64,000 nt of DNA from PCRC01 sp040384665 (GCA_040384665.1 JAZKIY010000010.1:98003-162002), one strand, 5' to 3'. Counted from the stretch's first letter, positions 35,156 through 44,248 are shown. The notes: generated from the sequence alone by a model not told the origin. Numbers and translations are program-made.

Positions 35156-35454
35156 CGCACCACCTCGCTGGCAGCGGCACTGGCTTTCGCATCCGGGTCA
35201 CCCACATACTGGGTGATGCCGGGCGTGGCCGAATGCATCTGCAGCTGTTGGCGCGCCATTTTCTCCACCCGCAGCGGCGTGGCCTGAGCGCGCTTTTCGA
35301 CCTGCAGCCGCTCAAACTCCACCTCCAGCCGACGCGCTTCGTTGTTGGCCTTCTCCAGCTCGCCGAACAGTTGGCGCGACTCGTACTGCGTGCGCACCAA
35401 ATACAGCGCGCTCGCCAGCACCGCCAGCAGCAGAACGACATTGATGCGGCTCAT
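35152..35454 (-). CDS. ftsL: Cell division protein FtsL
   Basis: A 100-aa bitopic division protein. One N-terminal membrane segment (residues 3-20, RINVVLLLAVLASALYLV) is followed by a periplasmic heptad-rich coiled coil (LFGELEKANNEARRLEVEFERL). FtsL forms the FtsQLB complex that activates FtsWI. Low sequence conservation is normal, so the assignment rests on topology and position between rsmH and ftsI, with four-base overlaps on both sides. Confidence 0.92.
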   Translation of the reverse strand: MSRINVVLLLAVLASALYLVRTQYESRQLFGELEKANNEARRLEVEFERLQVEKRAQATPLRVEKMARQQLQMHSATPGITQYVGDPDAKASAAASEVVR

Positions 35455-36392
35455 GCCGACGTCCTCTGCGCCACACGCATGATGGCGCTGCGCGAACGGG
35501 GGTTGCGGGCCACTTCTTCGGCACTGGGCTTGGTGCGGCCATGCGCCACCAGCTTCATCACCTTGGGGGGCGCAAACGGGTTGCGGCGGTCGTATTCCTC
35601 GCGGCTGTGCTGCGCGATGAACTGCTTCACGATGCGGTCTTCCAGCGAATGGAAACTGATGACCACCAAACGACCTCCGGGTTGCAACACGTCCAGCGAC
35701 GCTTCTAGCGCCTGGCGGAGCTCTTCAAGCTCGGCGTTGATGAAAATCCGAAAAGCCTGAAATGTGCGCGTTGCAGGGTCCTGGCCCGACTCGCGGGTTT
35801 TGACCGAACCAGCCACGAGCTGGGCCAGTTCAAGGGTGGTGGCAGGCACGCCCCGTTCCTGTCGGCGAGCCACAATCGCCTTTGCAATCGGCCCAGCAAA
35901 CCGCTCTTCCCCATAGTCACGAATCACCTCCGAAATCTGGTCGAGTTCCGCATGGGCCAGCCACTCGGCCACGCTCTCGCCCCGGGTGGGGTCCATGCGC
36001 ATGTCGAGCGGGCCGTCGTTGCGGAATGAAAAGCCACGCGCCGGGTTGTCCACCTGGGGTGAACTGATGCCCAGGTCCATCAGCAACCCGGTGACGCTGC
36101 CGTGCGGCAACTCGCCCAGGTGGCTGAAACCCTGGTGCCGGATGGAAAAACGCGGGTCGGTGATGTGGGCCGCCTCGGCCAGCGCGTCGGGGTCTTTGTC
36201 GAAGGCCACCAACTGGCCGGCGGGCGACAGGCGGGCCAGAATCTGCCGGGCATGGCCGCCGCGCCCGAAGGTCGCGTCGACATACACCTCCGGCAGCGCG
36301 GGCGCGCCGTCGGGGAGGGGTTCCGCATTGCTGAACAGCGCTTCGACTGCTTCGTTCAACAAGACGGTGGTGTGTGTCCATGAGGTCGCCAC
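35451..36392 (-). CDS. rsmH: 16S rRNA m4C1402 methyltransferase RsmH
   Basis: RsmH methylates N4 of C1402 in the 16S rRNA decoding centre. The protein has 313 aa. Motifs include HTTVLLNEAVEAL near the N-terminus, the SAM loop YVDATFGRGGHARQIL, LMDLGISSPQVDNPARGFSF, and the C-terminal VISFHSLEDRIVKQF. It is the second gene of the dcw cluster, 9 bases after mraZ, and overlaps ftsL by four bases. Confidence 0.97.
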   Translation of the reverse strand: MATSWTHTTVLLNEAVEALFSNAEPLPDGAPALPEVYVDATFGRGGHARQILARLSPAGQLVAFDKDPDALAEAAHITDPRFSIRHQGFSHLGELPHGSVTGLLMDLGISSPQVDNPARGFSFRNDGPLDMRMDPTRGESVAEWLAHAELDQISEVIRDYGEERFAGPIAKAIVARRQERGVPATTLELAQLVAGSVKTRESGQDPATRTFQAFRIFINAELEELRQALEASLDVLQPGGRLVVISFHSLEDRIVKQFIAQHSREEYDRRNPFAPPKVMKLVAHGRTKPSAEEVARNPRSRSAIMRVAQRTSA

Positions 36393-36401
36393 CGCCGGCT
36401 T

Positions 36402-36830
36402 TCAGAAAGAGAAGTCCCGGAACACATCGGGCATCTCGCCCTGCATGGCCTGGGCTTCCTGAGCGTCGTAGGTGACTTTGTCCCACAGCTCGAAGTGGTT
36501 GCCCATGCCGAGCAGGATGGTGTCTTTGCCGATGTTGGCGGCCGCACGCAGCTCGGGCGACACCAGCACACGGCCGGTGCCGTCCATCTCCACGTCCATC
36601 GCGTTGCCGAGAAAGATGCGCTTCCACCACTGGGCCGACATCGGCAACTCGCCAATGCGCTCGCGGAATTTCTCCCACTCAGGGCGGGGAAACAGCATGA
36701 GGCAGCCGTGCGGGTGTTTGGTGATCGTGATCTGGCCGGCCGCGGTCGCGCTCAGGACGTCGCGGTGCCGGGTCGGCACCGACAGCCGCCCCTTGGCATC
36801 CAGACTCAGACACGAAGCCCCTTGAAACAC
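36402..36830 (-). CDS. mraZ: Transcriptional regulator MraZ
   Basis: MraZ is a ring-forming DNA-binding protein that represses the dcw operon. The protein has 142 aa with two AbrB-like SpoVT/MraZ repeats, seen as SLDAKGRLSVPTRHRD near residue 9 and DGTGRVLVSPELRAAA in the second half. The GTG start at 36830 is preferred because the family begins [M]FQGASxLSLDAKGR and AGGGG lies shortly before it; the frame extends five codons further upstream. It is the first gene of the cluster, downstream of four 10-base-spaced repeats that are its likely operator. Confidence 0.95.
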   Translation of the reverse strand: MFQGASCLSLDAKGRLSVPTRHRDVLSATAAGQITITKHPHGCLMLFPRPEWEKFRERIGELPMSAQWWKRIFLGNAMDVEMDGTGRVLVSPELRAAANIGKDTILLGMGNHFELWDKVTYDAQEAQAMQGEMPDVFRDFSF

Positions 36831-36865
36831 GTTTTCCCCTCGCACGATCCAGATGGCGTGGCGAA

Positions 36866-36903
36866 ACTACTTTTCACCACTTAAATGCACTTTTTTGCAC
36901 TTT
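36866..36903 (-). promoter_or_regulatory. MraZ-box array: four 10-base-spaced direct repeats
   Basis: The plus strand has ACTT at 36869, 36879, 36889 and 36899, an exact 10-base period; three of the four are preceded by C (CACTT) and one by T (TACTT). On the gene strand this reads AAGTG three times and AAGTA once. Repeats spaced by one helical turn just upstream of mraZ are the known layout of MraZ operators, although the E. coli core is TGGG. The array overlaps the candidate -10 box and extends toward the gene, as expected for an autorepressor. Confidence 0.75.
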
Positions 36904-36926
36904 AGCAGGAAAAGCCGGGCTTGCAA
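36899..36926 (-). promoter_or_regulatory. Candidate promoter of the dcw cluster (Pmra)
   Basis: On the minus strand TTGCAA (36926-36921), a 16-base spacer, then TAAAGT (36904-36899). The -10 box overlaps the first MraZ repeat. It lies about 70 bases before the mraZ start in a markedly AT-richer 225-base region. Confidence 0.5.
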
Positions 36927-36967
36927 GCGGGCTTGTGACTATTTTGGCAATGAAATCAACAACTTAG

Positions 36968-37005
36968 GAACGATTCAGAGAACCCGACTAAGGCAAAAAT
37001 CGTTC
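36968..37005. repeat. Inverted repeat in the hslU-mraZ intergenic region
   Basis: GAACGATT (36968-36975) and its exact complement AATCGTTC (36998-37005) are separated by 22 bases. No T-run follows either arm, so it is not an ordinary intrinsic terminator. The 240-base region from 36831 to 37070 otherwise holds the mraZ promoter and MraZ repeats. Confidence 0.5.
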
Positions 37006-37070
37006 AGAAATAAGCACTTAGCGGCGCCAGTCAATGTGATGGGTGAAATCACACCAGCGGCGGTGACGGC

Positions 37071-38420
37071 TCAAAGAATGTAGCGCGACAAATCTTCGTT
37101 CCGGCTCAGCTCCTGCAAGCGCGCGTCCACATAAGCAGCGTCGATGCGGATGGTCTGGCCATCGAGCCGGCTGGCGTCAAAACTCACCTCGTCCAGCAGC
37201 CGCTCCATGACGGTGGACAAACGCCGCGCACCGATGTTCTCGGTGCGCTCATTCACCTCGAAGGCGATCTGCGCCAGCCGGGTGACGCCTTCGGGCGTGA
37301 ACTCCAGCGCCACGTTCTCGGTGGCCAGCAACGCCTGGTACTGCTTGACCAGCGAGGCGTGGGTCTGCGTCAGGATGGCCTCAAAGTCGCCCACGGACAG
37401 CGACTGCAGCTCGACGCGGATCGGCAACCGACCCTGCAGTTCGGGGATCAGGTCGCTTGGCCGCGCCAGGTGGAACGCGCCCGAGGCGATGAACAGCATG
37501 TGGTCGGTCTTGACGATGCCGTACTTGGTGGACACGCTGGTGCCCTCCACCAACGGCAGCAGGTCGCGCTGCACGCCCTGGCGCGAGACGTCGGCGCTGC
37601 CACCGCCCGAGTCCGACCGGCTGGCGACCTTGTCGATCTCGTCGATGAAGACAATGCCGTTCTGCTCGGCGCTCTCGATGGCCTGCGCGCGGATCTCTTC
37701 CTCGTTCACCAGCTTGGCGGCCTCTTCGTCGGTCAGCAGGCGCAAGGCCTCGGCGATCTTGAGCTTGCGCGTCTTGCGTTTGCCCTGCCCCATCTGGCTG
37801 AACAGGCCGCGCAACTGCTCGCCCATCTCTTCCATGCCAGCGGGGCCCATGACCTCCAGCTGCGGCTTGACGTCGACCAGGTCGATCTCGATGTCCTTGT
37901 CGTCCAACGCGCCTTCGCGCAGCTTCTTGCGGAACGCCTGCCGGGTGCTGCTCTCGGGCGAGGGCGTCAGTTCCAGCGGGTCGGCCACACCGCTCGGGCG
38001 CGGCGGGGGGATCAGCACGTCCAGCACGCGGTCTTCTGCCATGTCTTCGGCACGCATCCGCACCTGGCGCATGGCGCGTTCACGGGTCTGCTTGACCGCC
38101 ACCTCCACCAGGTCGCGGATGATGGCGTCCACGTCCTTGCCCACGTAACCGACCTCGGTGAACTTGGTCGCTTCCACCTTGATGAACGGCGCGTCCGCCA
38201 GCCGCGCCAGCCGCCGCGCGATCTCGGTCTTGCCGACGCCGGTGGGGCCGATCATCAGGATGTTCTTCGGCGTGATCTCGGGCCGCAGCTTGGCGTCCAC
38301 CTGCTGGCGGCGCCAGCGGTTGCGCAGCGCAATCGCCACGGCCCGCTTGGCCTGGGACTGGCCAACGATGTGTTTGTCGAGCTCGGAAACGATCTCCTGG
38401 GGGGTCATGGCGCTGCTCAT
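37071..38420 (-). CDS. hslU: ATP-dependent protease ATPase subunit HslU
   Basis: HslU is the AAA+ unfoldase that feeds substrates into the HslV peptidase. The protein has 449 aa. Walker A IGPTGVGKTEIARR is at residues 57-70, Walker B is in GIVFIDEIDKVASR, and the pore-loop region and insertion (I) domain lie between. The C-terminal end LSRNEDLSRYIL is the tail that docks into HslV. It overlaps the hslV stop by four bases (ATGA). The pair forms a two-gene operon, often heat-shock regulated. Confidence 0.97.
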   Translation of the reverse strand: MSSAMTPQEIVSELDKHIVGQSQAKRAVAIALRNRWRRQQVDAKLRPEITPKNILMIGPTGVGKTEIARRLARLADAPFIKVEATKFTEVGYVGKDVDAIIRDLVEVAVKQTRERAMRQVRMRAEDMAEDRVLDVLIPPPRPSGVADPLELTPSPESSTRQAFRKKLREGALDDKDIEIDLVDVKPQLEVMGPAGMEEMGEQLRGLFSQMGQGKRKTRKLKIAEALRLLTDEEAAKLVNEEEIRAQAIESAEQNGIVFIDEIDKVASRSDSGGGSADVSRQGVQRDLLPLVEGTSVSTKYGIVKTDHMLFIASGAFHLARPSDLIPELQGRLPIRVELQSLSVGDFEAILTQTHASLVKQYQALLATENVALEFTPEGVTRLAQIAFEVNERTENIGARRLSTVMERLLDEVSFDASRLDGQTIRIDAAYVDARLQELSRNEDLSRYIL

Positions 38421-38965
38421 GCCAGCGTCTCGATGGTGTGGTTCATGTTGGTGTAAATGCAGAGTTCGCCGGCAATTTCCAGCGACTTTTTGACGATTTC
38501 GGGGGCCGACAGCGTGGTGTTCTCCAGCAAGGCCTTGGCGGCCGACTGGGCAAAGCCGCCGCCCGACCCAATGGCCACAATGCCCTGCTCCGGCTCCAGC
38601 ACGTCGCCGTTGCCGGTGATGATCAGCGAGGCCTCCCGGTCGGCCACGGCGAGCATGGCCTCCAGGCGGCGCAGCACGCGGTCGGTGCGCCAGTCCTTGG
38701 TGAGCTCAATGGCGGCGCGGGTCAGGTGGCCCTGGTGTTTTTCGAGCTTGGCCTCGAAGCGCTCGAACAGCGTGAAGGCGTCGGCGGTGGCGCCGGCAAA
38801 GCCGACCAGCACCTGGTCGCGGTACAGCTTGCGCACTTTGCGTGCGGTGCCCTTGATGACGATGTTGCCCAGCGTGACCTGGCCGTCGCCACCGATGGCG
38901 ACCTGCCAACCCGTGGCCGTTTGGCGGCGCACGCTGATGATCGTGGTTCCGTGAAATTGTTCCAT
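38417..38965 (-). CDS. hslV: ATP-dependent protease peptidase subunit HslV
   Basis: HslV is the proteasome-beta-like threonine peptidase. The protein has 182 aa. The mature N-terminus is TTIISVRRQT at residues 7-16; the first six residues (MEQFHG) are a removable propeptide, with Thr7 the catalytic nucleophile. GDGQVTLGNIVIKG and the later GIVAIGSGGGFAQSAAKAL are typical. It precedes hslU with a four-base overlap. A possible sigma32-like promoter lies immediately upstream. Confidence 0.97.
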   Translation of the reverse strand: MEQFHGTTIISVRRQTATGWQVAIGGDGQVTLGNIVIKGTARKVRKLYRDQVLVGFAGATADAFTLFERFEAKLEKHQGHLTRAAIELTKDWRTDRVLRRLEAMLAVADREASLIITGNGDVLEPEQGIVAIGSGGGFAQSAAKALLENTTLSAPEIVKKSLEIAGELCIYTNMNHTIETLA

Positions 38966-38973
38966 GCCGGGCA

Positions 38974-39000
38974 GTTTAGGGCACCGGCGCCCAATGCAAG
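38974..39000 (-). promoter_or_regulatory. Possible sigma32-like promoter of hslVU
   Basis: On the minus strand CTTGCAT (39000-38994), 12 bases, then CCCTAAAC (38981-38974), a partial match to CTTGAAA-N11-15-CCCCATNT. It is only 9 bases before the hslV start, which would give an almost leaderless transcript, so the call is weak despite the known heat-shock control of hslVU in E. coli. Confidence 0.3.
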
Positions 39001-39013
39001 GAGACCGGAGGGT

Positions 39014-40645
39014 TCAGTCGGTGCGCACCACCACCGTGGCACAGGCCGGGATGCCAATCACGTTGAAAAACGGCGCCAGCAGGCGGTGCACGTCGTTGAA
39101 CTGGACGGTCCGCTTGTCGGCGTGCTGGGCCGACGCCCAGTTCAGCAAGGCACCGGCAGCCGCGAAATCGAGCCGGATCAGGTGGCTGCAGTTGATCTGC
39201 AGGGTGCCGGCATCGGCACAGGCGGCGGCAAGCTGGGCCAGTGCGGGCGGTGCGTCGCCGCTCAGCTGGCCACTCAGCGCGGTGCTCACCACCGTGCCCC
39301 CCGGCAGTGCGGGCAGGCCCATGGCCACGGTGTGCCATTCGGATTGCCGGTAGGCGCTGGGGCCGAGCAGCGCGGTGTCCACCACATTGCCCTTGACCTG
39401 GCTGAAGTCAATCGCCGGGAAACCCTGCGCGTTCACCGGGGTGTAGGTGCACAGCACCGGTTCCCATGATGGCGGCGACACCTCGTAGGTCACACAGTAG
39501 TCCAGCGCCACCTGGTCAAAGGCCTCCACCTGCCCCATCACCCGGCAGGCTTCCATGCGCAGCTGCCACCAGGCCGGGTCCACCGCCGGTTCGCCCGCCG
39601 GGGTGGCTTGCTGCAACACCCGCTCGAGCTTCTCAGGCTGGATGAACTGCAGCTGCACCGGCTGGCCACGCCAGCCGCGCAGCAGGCGCAGCAAGGCGTC
39701 TACTGCGCTCAGGTCGATTTCCTCCAGCAAGGTCCAGTCCAGCCGCCATTGGCCGGGTGTGCGCGGCTTGACCGCGGACAGCGTCATCACGGCAAAGCGG
39801 CTCAACGCGTCAGGGCTGCTCCAGTCGGTCGGCCGCGCGGCGGGCAACACCGCCGGCGGGGGCACGGTGGTCTGCACCAGTTCCGGCATGGAAAACCACT
39901 GTGGCGCAGAACGCCCAAAGTGCTGGGCAAATTCAACCGCCAGCGACTCAAAGCGGTTTGCGCGGCCGGTGGCACGGTAAAAATCAAACAGCGTTAACCA
40001 GGTGTCGGCATGGTCATGGCGGCCATTGTGGGGGGCAATGGCGTCCAGCAGCGTGGCCTCGGCGGCAGCGTCTTCGGCATTGGCGAACTGCATGGCCGCA
40101 TCTTCCAGCCCAACGTCACGGGCGCCCTCTGCGACATCCACCGCCAACGATTTGGAGGTGGAGAAACTGGTGCTCGCGCGCGCGGGTTCGCTGTCCACCG
40201 CGAGGCTGGGCCACGGTGGCGCGGCGGGCACTGGCGTGGCCAACGCCGCCTGTCGCAGGTTTTCAGGTGGCGCCTCGCCCGGTGCCTTGGGCTGCCACCA
40301 CTTCATCGACATGTCGGCCTCGATGTCGGCGATTTTTTTCAGCGTCTGCTGGGGCGGCTTGACCGGCGCCATGGAAGGCAGGCTGCTGTTGAAGAACGAC
40401 GGGTGGCCCGCCACTTCCTCTTCGGCCTGTGGGTCATGGCGCCGCAGCTTGCGCAGCATGCCGAACTCGCGCTTGCGCAACAGCTCGTTGTGCCGCTTGC
40501 GCTCGACGATGGCCTTGAGCTGCTGTCTGGACAGGTTCTGGCGGTCGTCGCCAGTTTTGTCCAGCTCGGTCCATGGCGTGGCGGGCTGGCGGACAAAATT
40601 GACCACCTTGGAAAACAAACCGCCGGGAACGTCTTCGCTGGCCAT
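39014..40645 (-). CDS. STAS-domain protein of unknown function
   Basis: A 543-aa soluble protein. The N-terminal 60-130 residues are basic and charged (AIVERKRHNELLRKREFGMLRKL) and look like a flexible binding segment. The C-terminal third has a STAS-like domain with TLQINCSHLIRLDFAAAGALLNWA and a further half with VQLQFIQPEKLERVL, possibly a second STAS repeat. STAS domains often act in anti-anti-sigma or sensor complexes, but no kinase, phosphatase or sigma gene is adjacent. The position between dksA and hslV looks conserved in related genomes as far as I recall. Function is not known. Confidence 0.75.
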   Translation of the reverse strand: MASEDVPGGLFSKVVNFVRQPATPWTELDKTGDDRQNLSRQQLKAIVERKRHNELLRKREFGMLRKLRRHDPQAEEEVAGHPSFFNSSLPSMAPVKPPQQTLKKIADIEADMSMKWWQPKAPGEAPPENLRQAALATPVPAAPPWPSLAVDSEPARASTSFSTSKSLAVDVAEGARDVGLEDAAMQFANAEDAAAEATLLDAIAPHNGRHDHADTWLTLFDFYRATGRANRFESLAVEFAQHFGRSAPQWFSMPELVQTTVPPPAVLPAARPTDWSSPDALSRFAVMTLSAVKPRTPGQWRLDWTLLEEIDLSAVDALLRLLRGWRGQPVQLQFIQPEKLERVLQQATPAGEPAVDPAWWQLRMEACRVMGQVEAFDQVALDYCVTYEVSPPSWEPVLCTYTPVNAQGFPAIDFSQVKGNVVDTALLGPSAYRQSEWHTVAMGLPALPGGTVVSTALSGQLSGDAPPALAQLAAACADAGTLQINCSHLIRLDFAAAGALLNWASAQHADKRTVQFNDVHRLLAPFFNVIGIPACATVVVRTD

Positions 40646-40674
40646 GTGCTGTAAAGGCGAGCCGCTGGTGCGGT

Positions 40675-41718
40675 TCAGTCTCCGAACATCTTCTGCTTGA
40701 GTTCGCGCCGCTGTTGCGCTTCCAGCGACAGGGTCGCGGTGGGGCGGGCAATCAGGCGACCAACACCAATGGCCTCGCCGGTTTCGTCGCAGTAGCCGTA
40801 GTCGCCTGCGTCAATGCGCTGGATCGACTGCTCGATTTTCTTCAGCAGCTTGCGCTCGCGGTCGCGGGTGCGCAGCTCCAGCGCGTGTTCTTCCTCGATG
40901 GTCGCGCGGTCGGCCGGATCGGGCACGACCACGGTTTCTTCACGCAGGTGCTCGGTGGTTTCACCGGCGTTGGCGAGGATGTCGCGCTTGAGCACCACCA
41001 GCTTCAGGCGGAAAAACGCCATCTGCTTGTCGTTCATGTACTCTGAGTCGGGCATGGACAGGACTTCTGCGTCCACCAGCTCTTCGGCCGACTTGGTTTT
41101 CCAGTTGTTGGCGAGCTTGGGGTCTTTTTTGACCGGCATCGGGTGCGGGGCGCTGACCGGGGGCAGCGGCGCATAGGCCGACGGCATGGTGTAGCTGGCC
41201 TTGGCGGCGGTGGACGCCACCACCGGGGTGACCGGCGCCGCCGGTGCGTTGTTGCCAGTCAGACGCGAGGCGCGGGTCTTGGTGGGCTTGGGGGCCAGGG
41301 GGGCGTCGGCGGGAGCGGTAGAGGAGGTCAAGGGTTTACTTTTTTCGGTTGGCATCGTGGCGATGGTCGGGGCGGCAGGTTTGGACGGGGCCACCTTCTT
41401 GGCGGGCGGCGCCGGTACGGCCTGCACGGCCACAACGACCGGGGATTTCTTCTTGGCTTTTACGGCCGGTTTGGCAACGGCTTGAACCGGCGCCTTGGCC
41501 ACCGGCTTGGGGGTGGCCTTCACCGTTGCCGGTTTGGCTTTTGCTTTCACGACAGCGGCCTTGGCCGGTTTGGCAGGCGCCGGGGGGGGCGCCTTTTTCA
41601 CCGGCGGGGCTTTGGCAACTTTTGCGGTTGGTTTGGCGGCGGCTTTGCTGCTTTTCGCAGCGGCAGGCGCGGCCGCAGGCTTTTTGGCCGCAGTCACTTT
41701 TTTCGCAGAAGCTTTCAC
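40675..41718 (-). CDS. dksA: RNA polymerase-binding transcription factor DksA, long N-terminal extension
   Basis: DksA enters the RNA polymerase secondary channel and works with ppGpp to adjust rRNA and amino acid promoters. The 347-aa protein has two parts. Roughly residues 1-210 are a low-complexity Lys/Ala/Pro-rich tail, and the last 130 or so residues are DksA proper: a coiled coil (DKQMAFFRLKLVVLKRDILANAGE, ending in an acidic tip region) and a zinc-finger-like C-terminus. Only one of the four zinc Cys remains (GYCDETGEAIGVGRL). The GTG start at 41718 follows GAGGAG by 7 bases; the open frame upstream is not used. It lies 217 bases after a COG0523 chaperone gene. Confidence 0.9.
   Translation of the reverse strand: MKASAKKVTAAKKPAAAPAAAKSSKAAAKPTAKVAKAPPVKKAPPPAPAKPAKAAVVKAKAKPATVKATPKPVAKAPVQAVAKPAVKAKKKSPVVVAVQAVPAPPAKKVAPSKPAAPTIATMPTEKSKPLTSSTAPADAPLAPKPTKTRASRLTGNNAPAAPVTPVVASTAAKASYTMPSAYAPLPPVSAPHPMPVKKDPKLANNWKTKSAEELVDAEVLSMPDSEYMNDKQMAFFRLKLVVLKRDILANAGETTEHLREETVVVPDPADRATIEEEHALELRTRDRERKLLKKIEQSIQRIDAGDYGYCDETGEAIGVGRLIARPTATLSLEAQQRRELKQKMFGD
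41300..41716 (-). repeat. Low-complexity Lys/Ala/Pro-rich coding region in dksA
   Basis: Codons for AKKPAAA, KAPPVKKAPPPAPAKPAKA and AKPAVKAKKK repeat irregularly through the first part of dksA, giving many short imperfect direct repeats in the DNA. Such tracts are prone to length change by slippage. Histone H1-like composition suggests nucleic-acid contact. Confidence 0.6.
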
Positions 41719-41753
41719 AACTTGTCTCCTCGGAGAACTGGCAGTGGCTCGAA

Positions 41754-41768
41754 CAGGCGACCCGCCTG
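41754..41768. promoter_or_regulatory. Small palindrome in the dksA leader
   Basis: CAGGCG and CGCCTG flank three bases, forming a 6-bp hairpin about 40 bases before the dksA GTG. A TATAAC box lies about 45 bases further upstream, near 41787-41792. The 217-base gap between the dksA start and the next gene otherwise shows no feature I can support. Confidence 0.3.
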
Positions 41769-41934
41769 CTCTTGAATTGCCCGAAGTTATACCTGCTTCC
41801 ACACGGGTTGCTGTTGCTTCACTGGCGCGCGATTCTAGCGGTTTACCCTCGTTCGATGGCTGACGGCCCCATCCGAACATCTGCAACATGGCAAGCATCA
41901 TGGCGCGTTCCCGTCGAAAAGGATGGAGACTACC

Positions 41935-42987
41935 CTAAACCAGCGACTGCTCCAGCCCCTGCACAAAAATGTCTTTCGGCAGGTCGATGCCGATGAACAC
42001 CATCTTGCTGGTGCGTTTCTCTTTGGGGGCCCATTGCGGCCCCAGATCGCTGCCCATGAGCTGGTGAACGCCCTGGAAAATCACCTTGCGGTCGGTGCCC
42101 TGCATGTTCAGCACGCCCTTGTAGCGCAGCATGCGGGGGCCGTAGATGTTGACGATGGCGCCGAGGAAGTCTTCCAGCTTTTCCGGGCTGAACTTGCGGT
42201 CGGAGCGGAACACGAAGCTCTTCACATCGTCGTCGTGCGCGTGGTGGTGGCCGTGCCCTTCGTGGGCGTGCGACGGGTGGTCGCAATGTTCGCCGTGTTC
42301 ATGGTCGTGGTGCGCGTGGCTGTGTTCCTCGGCCTTCAGGAAATCGGGGTCGATGTCGAGCTTGGCGTTGAGGTTGAAGCCCCTGAGGTCGAACACCTGA
42401 ATCAGCGGCACCTCGCCGAAGTGCACCGTCTTCATCGGTGCGCGCGGGTTCATGTGCTTCAGGCGGTGCACCAGCGCGTCCACCTCGTCTTTGGCCACGA
42501 GGTCGGACTTGCTGATGAAGATCTGGTCGGCAAAACCAATCTGGCGGCGCGCTTCCTGCCGGTCGTTGAGCTGCTGGTTGGCGTGTTTCGCGTCCACCAG
42601 CGTCAGGATGGCGTCGAGCGCGTAGGTCTCGGCGATCTCGTCGTCCATGAAGAAGGTTTGCGCCACCGGGCCGGGGTCGGCCAGGCCGGTGGTTTCGATC
42701 ACGACGCGGTCGAAGTTCAGCTCGCCCTTGCGCTTTTTCTCGGCCAGGCTGTGCAGCGTGGCACGCAGGTCTTCGCGGATGGAGCAGCAGATGCAGCCGT
42801 TGCTCATCTGGATGATCTGCTCGGTGGTGTCGTTGACGAGGATGTCGCTGTCGATGTTTTCCTCGCCGAACTCGTTCTCGATGACGGCGATTTTCTGGCC
42901 GTGGGCCTCGGTCAGCACGCGTTTGAGCAGCGTGGTTTTGCCCGAACCAAGGAAGCCGGTGATGATGGTGGCGGGGATCAGGTTCAT
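41935..42987 (-). CDS. COG0523 (CobW/ZigA-type) GTPase, probable metal chaperone
   Basis: A 350-aa G3E-family GTPase. Walker A GFLGSGKTTLL is at residues 11-21, the metal-binding CxCC motif GCICCS has Cys65, Cys67 and Cys68, Walker B is in VVIETTGLADPGP, and the guanine motif SKSD is in FISKSDLV. A strongly His-rich stretch, about residues 226-252, with repeated HAHHDHEHG-like text, could bind zinc or nickel. The C-terminal CobW domain follows. COG0523 proteins insert or traffic zinc or cobalt. Its nearness to a DksA that has lost most zinc ligands recalls Zur-linked zinc-sparing loci. The metal cannot be told from sequence alone. Confidence 0.88.
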   Translation of the reverse strand: MNLIPATIITGFLGSGKTTLLKRVLTEAHGQKIAVIENEFGEENIDSDILVNDTTEQIIQMSNGCICCSIREDLRATLHSLAEKKRKGELNFDRVVIETTGLADPGPVAQTFFMDDEIAETYALDAILTLVDAKHANQQLNDRQEARRQIGFADQIFISKSDLVAKDEVDALVHRLKHMNPRAPMKTVHFGEVPLIQVFDLRGFNLNAKLDIDPDFLKAEEHSHAHHDHEHGEHCDHPSHAHEGHGHHHAHDDDVKSFVFRSDRKFSPEKLEDFLGAIVNIYGPRMLRYKGVLNMQGTDRKVIFQGVHQLMGSDLGPQWAPKEKRTSKMVFIGIDLPKDIFVQGLEQSLV

Positions 42988-43063
42988 GGGGCGTTCCAGT
43001 GCACAGAAAATCAGCAGGTGGGGAGTGTAGCGGCCAATTCAATCGCCTGTGGCCGGCGCGTGT

Positions 43064-44244
<1,181 letters not shown>

Positions 44245-44248
<4 letters not shown>

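Noticed and set aside
41754..41768. dksA leader hairpin as an attenuator or riboswitch
   Set aside because: A single 6-bp palindrome without T-run or conserved aptamer; listed only as a minor feature.
41719..41901. N-terminal 61-codon extension of dksA to an upstream ATG
   Set aside because: A GTG with GAGGAG in good position lies at 41718; the upstream part has no ribosome binding site and reads like leader sequence.
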